Positions 7,516 through 11,639 of a DNA stretch of 13,839 nucleotides are shown one piece after another; within the stretch, counting starts at the first letter, position 1, and the number at the start of each line of letters is the position of its first letter. A program made the position numbers and the translations under genes. Source of the stretch: Palsa-948 sp964481195 (GTDB taxonomy: Bacteria > Bacteroidota > Bacteroidia > Palsa-948); NCBI GenBank assembly GCA_964481195.1, contig CAYZTB010000069.1:1-13839 (forward strand), read 5' to 3'. The notes below the pieces were generated by a model. It was not told the DNA's origin. It made no database searches and saw only the letters and a list, made by a program, of their open reading frames with translations.

Positions 7516-8796
7516 TTAAATTGAACTAGCGCCTAAAAATAATACTGGGTTTTCTAAAAGTGTTTTTAACGTTTGAAGGAAATCAGCTCCTATAGCACCA
7601 TCCACTACCCGATGGTCACAAGAAAGTGTGATTTTCATGGTTACTCCAGGCACTACGTTGCCGTTTTTTACCACAGGCACTTCTTTAATTCCACCAACAG
7701 CTAATATGCACGCATCGGGTGTATTTATAATTGCGGTAAACGCTTCGATACCATACATTCCTAAATTAGAAATTGTAAATGTATTTCCTTCCCAATCTGC
7801 AGGTTGTAGTTTTTTCTCTTTTGCTTTTTGAGCAAACCCTTTTACTTCAGTCGCAATCTGAGAAAGTGTTTTACCATCCGCAAATTTTACTACCGGGACA
7901 AGTAATCCTTCCTCCACAGCAACTGCAACGCCAATGTGTATGTGGTTGTTATATCGAATTACATCGCCTCCGGAGGAGTCCTCACGGACCAACCAAGAAG
8001 CATTCACTTTTGGATGTTCGCGAAGTGCAGCAGCAGTAGCTTTTACAATAAAATCGTTATAAGATAATTTAGTAGAAGAAACTTCATTGATGGTAGCACG
8101 CATCTTTACAAGTTCTTCCATGTTAATTTCCATGGTTAAATAAAAGTGAGGAGCAATATTTTTACTTTCTCCAAGGCGCTTTGCAATGGTTTTACGCATT
8201 TGCGAAACAGGCTCCTCGGTATAGCTCTCCTTCATGGATGCCGAAGACTTGCCATTTGAAAAATGTAAAAAGTTTTCAATATCTCTTTTTACAACTCTAC
8301 CCCCATCACCACTTCCACCGATTAAAGAAATACGTATGTTTTGATCTTTAGCTAATTTTTTAGCAAGAGGAGATGCTTTAATAAATTCAGTTGGCTGATG
8401 AGAAACTGAAGGTGCTTGGCGATCAGCAACAGGCTCGGATCTGCGTTCAACTTTAGCTTGCGCTACCGGCTCTGCTTTTTTTGCTGCTGGAGCTTGTTCT
8501 TCTTTCTTTGCTTGAGCAGCATTTTTTTCTGACTCTATAATTTCAGAAACATCTTCACCTGCTTTCCCAATAATTGCAAGAATAGTATTTACAGGTGCTG
8601 ATTTTTTATCTGGTATTCCGATGTATAATAAAACACCATCGTAAAAAGATTCAAACTCCATGGTAGCTTTGTCGCTATCAATCTCTGCAAGAATTTCTCC
8701 AGACTTAACTTTATCTCCAACTTTTTTTAGCCACTTCGACACGGTACCTTCCGTCATGGTGTCGCTAAGCTTGGGCATTCTAACTATCTCGGCCAT
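7516..8796 (-). CDS. pdhC: Dihydrolipoamide acetyltransferase, E2 of pyruvate dehydrogenase
   Basis: The 426-residue core enzyme of the pyruvate dehydrogenase complex, moving the acetyl group from lipoate to CoA. A single lipoyl domain (residues 1-78) carries the lipoylated Lys43 in EIDSDKATME. An Ala/Lys/Glu/Pro-rich flexible linker (about 90-135) follows. The peripheral-subunit binding domain lies at about 138-177 (ASPLAKKLAKDQNIRIS, GDGGRVVKRDIENF). The catalytic domain runs from about 195 to the end, with the active-site block DHRVVDG (394-400, His395) and TFTISNLGMYGIEAF. The gene starts 4 bases after the pdhA stop, so the two are co-transcribed and probably coupled. E1-beta and E3 are not in the window. 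Residues 271-277 (REDSSGG) look like a short insertion, listed separately. The gene is also called aceF or pdhC in different genomes. Confidence 0.95.
   Translation of the reverse strand: MAEIVRMPKLSDTMTEGTVSKWLKKVGDKVKSGEILAEIDSDKATMEFESFYDGVLLYIGIPDKKSAPVNTILAIIGKAGEDVSEIIESEKNAAQAKKEEQAPAAKKAEPVAQAKVERRSEPVADRQAPSVSHQPTEFIKASPLAKKLAKDQNIRISLIGGSGDGGRVVKRDIENFLHFSNGKSSASMKESYTEEPVSQMRKTIAKRLGESKNIAPHFYLTMEINMEELVKMRATINEVSSTKLSYNDFIVKATAAALREHPKVNASWLVREDSSGGDVIRYNNHIHIGVAVAVEEGLLVPVVKFADGKTLSQIATEVKGFAQKAKEKKLQPADWEGNTFTISNLGMYGIEAFTAIINTPDACILAVGGIKEVPVVKNGNVVPGVTMKITLSCDHRVVDGAIGADFLQTLKTLLENPVLFLGASSI
7966..7986 (-). repeat. Possible 21-bp in-frame insertion in pdhC
   Basis: Seven codons (REDSSGG) lie between NASWLV and DVIRYNNHIHIGV. 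Relatives I recall pass almost directly from NSSW to D/GDKIRYN. The DNA is a nested palindrome: CCTCCGGAGG (7967-7976) is self-complementary, and GAGGA/TCCTC (7973-7977, 7979-7983) forms a second one. GAGGACTC on the minus strand is shared with the intergenic repeat near 11517. The insertion call depends on remembered homologues. Confidence 0.4.
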
Positions 8797-8800
8797 TTTA

Positions 8801-9838
8801 TTATTCCTTTATGTATGGGTAATCTATTTGTTCGTAAACATCTTTATAAATCTCGCTGGGATCTGGATAAGGAGACTCTTCAGCAAATTGAATGCTCTCT
8901 TCAACAAGTGCCTTCACTTTTGCTTCCATTTTCTCAATCCCTTTATCATCAAGCCATTTATTTATTTTCATGGTGATAATTACCTGTTCCAATGGGTCAA
9001 GCTTTTTGTATTGCTCCACCTCTTCCTTTGTTCGGTAGTTACCTGGATCGCTCATAGAATGACCTCTGTATCGATATGTTTTAATTTCTAACAAGGTAGG
9101 ACCATTTCCTTTTCTTCCTCTAGCGGCAGCTTCTGCTACTGCATCGTGTACGGTTTCGCAGCGCATGCCATCCACTTGAAAAGAAGGCATATCATAGGCA
9201 AGACCTAACTTATATAAATCATGTACATTGGATGTGCGTTGCACCGAAGTTCCCATCGCGTAATTATTGTTTTCGATAATAAAAATTACAGGAAGTTTCC
9301 ATGTCATTGCCATGTTAAAAGCTTCGTGAAGTGCACCTTGACGAACTGCACCATCGCCCATTAAACAAACGGTAACGTTATCGTTTCCATTGTATTTATC
9401 AGCAAAAGCGATACCCGCTCCCATAGGAATTTGTCCGCCCACAATACCATGGCCACCAAAAAAATTAAACTCTTTAGAGAACATATGCATGGAGCCTCCT
9501 TTACCTTTAGAACAACCAGTAGCCTTGCCGTAAAGTTCCGCCATTACATATTTAGGATGCAAACCTCTTACTATAGGATGTGCATGATCGCGGTAAGCTG
9601 TTATTACTTTATCCGTTTTGCGCAAAGCAGTTTCGCCACCTGCAGCAATAGCTTCCTGACCAATGTATAAGTGACAGAAACCACGAATTTTTTGTTGAAT
9701 ATAAAGCTGACCTGTACGTTCTTCAAATCTGCGCATCAATAAAATCTTCTCGTACCAGAACTCGTACGTTTCCTTGCTGAATTTTTCAGAAGATTTTTTT
9801 TTAGGCTGGCTTTTCTTTTTCTCTGCTACTTTAGGCAT
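8801..9838 (-). CDS. pdhA: Pyruvate dehydrogenase E1 component, alpha subunit
   Basis: A 345-residue thiamine-diphosphate enzyme subunit. With E1-beta it decarboxylates pyruvate and reductively acetylates the lipoyl group of E2. The ThDP-binding motif starts at GDGAVRQGALHEAFNMA (161-177) and ends at ENNNYAMGTS (189-198). RGFCHLYIGQEA (52-63), ITAYRDHAHP (79-88) and GGHGIVGGQIPMGAGIAFA (128-146) are typical of E1-alpha. The conserved loop YRYRGHSMSDPGNYRT (255-270) contains the serine region phosphorylated in the mitochondrial enzyme. A Lys-rich N-terminus (KKKSQPKKKSSEK) precedes the fold. No E1-beta gene is adjacent; an alpha subunit paired directly with E2, beta encoded elsewhere, is an arrangement I recall from Bacteroidota. 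It is the first gene of the operon with pdhC. Confidence 0.96.
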   Translation of the reverse strand: MPKVAEKKKSQPKKKSSEKFSKETYEFWYEKILLMRRFEERTGQLYIQQKIRGFCHLYIGQEAIAAGGETALRKTDKVITAYRDHAHPIVRGLHPKYVMAELYGKATGCSKGKGGSMHMFSKEFNFFGGHGIVGGQIPMGAGIAFADKYNGNDNVTVCLMGDGAVRQGALHEAFNMAMTWKLPVIFIIENNNYAMGTSVQRTSNVHDLYKLGLAYDMPSFQVDGMRCETVHDAVAEAAARGRKGNGPTLLEIKTYRYRGHSMSDPGNYRTKEEVEQYKKLDPLEQVIITMKINKWLDDKGIEKMEAKVKALVEESIQFAEESPYPDPSEIYKDVYEQIDYPYIKE

Positions 9839-9850
9839 AAATCTAAGAAA

Positions 9851-9875
9851 TACGAATAGGTACGAATATACGAAT
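9851..9875 (-). repeat. TACGAAT repeat in the pdhA leader
   Basis: TACGAAT occurs three times (9851, 9861, 9869) between the candidate pdhA -7 box and its ATG. On the minus strand this reads ATTCGTACCTATTCGTA. That is close to ATTCGTTCCCATTCGTTA in the 105-bp palindrome at 13081-13185, so it may be a degraded copy of that family. It could instead be an operator made of repeated sites. Confidence 0.5.
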
Positions 9876-9881
9876 TACGTC

Positions 9882-9889
9882 CAAACATA
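9882..9889 (-). promoter_or_regulatory. Candidate -7 box of the pdhA-pdhC operon
   Basis: TATGTTTG on the minus strand fits TAnnTTTG. No -33 TTTG is found at the right distance. The predicted start, near 9876, leaves about 38 bases of leader that would carry the TACGAAT repeats. Confidence 0.45.
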
Positions 9890-9924
9890 CATTTTTTCAA
9901 AAGCTTATTTTTCCCTACGATTTA

Positions 9925-9932
9925 TACCTTTG
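9925..9932 (+). promoter_or_regulatory. -7 box of gap, implying a leaderless transcript
   Basis: TACCTTTG is identical to the dnaB -7 box and ends five bases before the gap ATG at 9938. The transcript would therefore start at or within a base or two of the start codon. No -33 TTTG is present at 19-21 bases. Confidence 0.5.
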
Positions 9933-9937
9933 TAAGT

Positions 9938-10939
9938 ATGAAAAAGATACGTGTAGCCATAAATGGTTTTGGTAGGATTGGAAGAATCTTTTGCCGAGTA
10001 GCGCTTTCTAAAAGCAATATAGAAATTGTGGCAATTAATGATTTGGCAGATAGCAGAACCTTGTCGCACCTGTTTAAATACGATTCGATTCACAGGGTAT
10101 TTCCCGGAACTGTATTACATGATGAAAATTCAATATCTGTTGATGGAAATAAAATTCAGGTGTTTGCTGAAAAAGATCCTGAAAAACTACCTTGGGCAAA
10201 ATTAAACATTGATGTGGTTATTGAATCTACGGGTCATTTTTTAGATAAAGAAAGTGCCGGGAAACATATTAAAGCGGGAGCAAAAAAAGTAATTATTTCT
10301 GCTCCAGCAAAAGGTGATATTAAAAGTGTAGTATTAGGAGTTAATGACGATATACTTTCCAAAGATGATGTCATTATTTCAAATGCCTCTTGTACTACCA
10401 ACTGTGCAGCGCCCATGATAAAGGTGCTGGACGAAAATTGGGGAATTGGAGATGCATATATATCTACGATACATTCTTATACAGGCGATCAGCGATTACA
10501 CGATGCTCCCCATAAAGACTTAAGAAGAGCAAGAGCTGCAGCGTTATCTATTATACCAACTTCGACAGGTGCTGCAAAAGCTATCACTAAAATATTTCCT
10601 CATCTGGAAGGAAAAATGGGAGGTTGCGGTATGCGTGTACCAGTACCTGATGGGTCATTAACAGATATTTCGTGTATTCTAAATAAAGATACAACCGTAA
10701 CAGAAATTAATGCCGCATTTAAAAAAGCAGCTGAAAATAATCTCAAAGGAATACTCCAATACACCGAAGATCCTATTGTTTCTATTGACATTGTTGGCAG
10801 CCCTTTTTCTTGCGTTTTAGATTCCGAGTTCACATCTGTTGTTGGAAGAATGGTTAAGGTGATTGGCTGGTACGATAATGAAATGGGGTATTCGAATAGA
10901 ATAGCAGAGCTAGTGGAGAAGGTTGGTGGAGGGCAGTAG
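9938..10939 (+). CDS. gap: Glyceraldehyde-3-phosphate dehydrogenase, type I
   Basis: A 333-residue cytoplasmic glycolytic enzyme that oxidises glyceraldehyde 3-phosphate with NAD and phosphate to 1,3-bisphosphoglycerate. The Rossmann motif INGFGRIGR is at residues 8-16, and NDLAD (34-38) holds the acidic residue expected for NAD preference. The catalytic block SNASCTTNC (148-156) has Cys152, with its partner His179 in STIHSYTGDQR. The C-terminal WYDNEMGYSNR (311-321) is complete. RVPVPDGSLTDIS (233-245) is the variant seen in many Bacteroidota in place of RVPTPNVSVVD. The length is normal. The start is fixed by the conserved MKKIRVAINGFG. The gene diverges from pdhA across about 100 bases, linking two steps of central carbon flow. 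Confidence 0.97.
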   Translation: MKKIRVAINGFGRIGRIFCRVALSKSNIEIVAINDLADSRTLSHLFKYDSIHRVFPGTVLHDENSISVDGNKIQVFAEKDPEKLPWAKLNIDVVIESTGHFLDKESAGKHIKAGAKKVIISAPAKGDIKSVVLGVNDDILSKDDVIISNASCTTNCAAPMIKVLDENWGIGDAYISTIHSYTGDQRLHDAPHKDLRRARAAALSIIPTSTGAAKAITKIFPHLEGKMGGCGMRVPVPDGSLTDISCILNKDTTVTEINAAFKKAAENNLKGILQYTEDPIVSIDIVGSPFSCVLDSEFTSVVGRMVKVIGWYDNEMGYSNRIAELVEKVGGGQ

Positions 10940-11000
10940 GCAATAGACAATTAGCAGTAGCAGCAAACTTAGACGGTACGCAATTGACAATAAGCAGCCA
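10932..11000. repeat. Degenerate GCAGTAG/CAATAGACAATTAGC repeat
   Basis: The segment at 10941-10960 (CAATAGACAATTAGCAGTAG) recurs 40 bases later at 10981-11000 (CAATTGACAATAAGCAGCCA) with 15 of 20 bases identical. GCAGTAG itself occurs at 10933 and 10954. The repeat begins inside the last codons of gap and fills the gap to the next gene. It has no hairpin of note; its origin is unknown. Confidence 0.6.
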
Positions 11001-11009
11001 AACGATCCC

Positions 11010-11477
11010 TTGAAACAAATAATTTCATACTGCGTACTAATGCTTATCCTAGCTGGTGGCGTGTTATTCTACTTTAACAGAGCCGGACGATTGAATAATA
11101 TTACGGGTGTACTGAATCTCAGAATGGAAGAGCAAAACACAGGAGAAACCAAAGAAAAAGATGAAAGAAAATTATTAGACATTACCGCCATTGACCACAT
11201 TGTAATAAAAAATCATTCTGGAGAGTCGGATAGCACAAAGACAATTACAAAACAACTGCCTCCGAATCATGCAAAATTATTCGCAGACAAATGGAATAGC
11301 TCTAAATCCAAAGGTCCTTGTGTTTATTTACCTGCATACAATCTTGACATATTTTTCAAAGATGGAACTCAAAGGTCTTTCAAAGCAAATGGACAGTCAG
11401 TGAAAGAAAATGCAGATTTGTGTTTCGACATTGGTGAAACAGACTATTTTAATAAGCTATGGGCAGAATTAAAATGA
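11010..11477 (+). CDS. Membrane-anchored protein of unknown function
   Basis: A 155-residue protein I do not recognise. A hydrophobic segment at about residues 4-22 (ISYCVLMLILAGGVLFYF) after a basic start acts as an anchor or uncleaved signal, followed by a soluble region. That region has a charged linker (about 35-55, EEQNTGETKEKDERK) and a compact C-terminal domain (DITAIDHIVIKN... GPCVYLPAYNLDIFFKDGTQRSFKANG... CFDIGETDYFNKLWAEL) with two cysteines (GPC, DLC). The start used is TTG. An ATG at codon 11 would cut the membrane segment in half, so TTG is preferred. The gene follows gap by 70 bases of repeat DNA on the same strand and may be read from its promoter. It converges on the sensor-phosphatase gene. 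Confidence 0.7.
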   Translation: MKQIISYCVLMLILAGGVLFYFNRAGRLNNITGVLNLRMEEQNTGETKEKDERKLLDITAIDHIVIKNHSGESDSTKTITKQLPPNHAKLFADKWNSSKSKGPCVYLPAYNLDIFFKDGTQRSFKANGQSVKENADLCFDIGETDYFNKLWAELK

Positions 11478-11499
11478 CAATGACACGCTTTTCGCCCAA

Positions 11500-11561
11500 G
11501 CAGAGTCTCTCGGCAGAGGACTCTGCGTTGCAAGAATCAGAGTCCCGAAGCGGAGACTCTG
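11500..11561. repeat. GCAGAGTC double-hairpin repeat
   Basis: Two hairpins of related sequence stand side by side. GCAGAGTC (11500-11507) pairs with GACTCTGC (11519-11526), and CAGAGTC (11538-11544) pairs with GACTCTG (11555-11561). A fifth partial unit, GAGACTC, follows at 11564-11570. The element lies in the gap between two converging genes and is far more GC-rich than its surroundings. Confidence 0.75.
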
Positions 11562-11573
11562 CTGAGACTCCAA

Positions 11574-11607
11574 AAATAAAACCCAGCAGGACGAGATGTT
11601 TTTATTT
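11574..11607. terminator. Probable bidirectional terminator
   Basis: AAATAAAAC (11574-11582) pairs with GTTTTTATTT (11598-11607) with a one-base bulge, around a loop containing CCCAGCAGGACGAGAT. The A-rich arm on one side and the T-rich arm on the other give a U-tract in both directions. It lies between the ends of two converging genes. The stem is AT-rich, so it may be weak. Confidence 0.45.
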
Positions 11608-11639
11608 CTGTGCATTTTTAGCGAGAATACGATTGCCCT

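Noticed and set aside
11500..11607. CRISPR array
   Set aside because: The repeated words are hairpin arms at irregular spacing, with no uniform repeat-spacer pattern and no cas genes.
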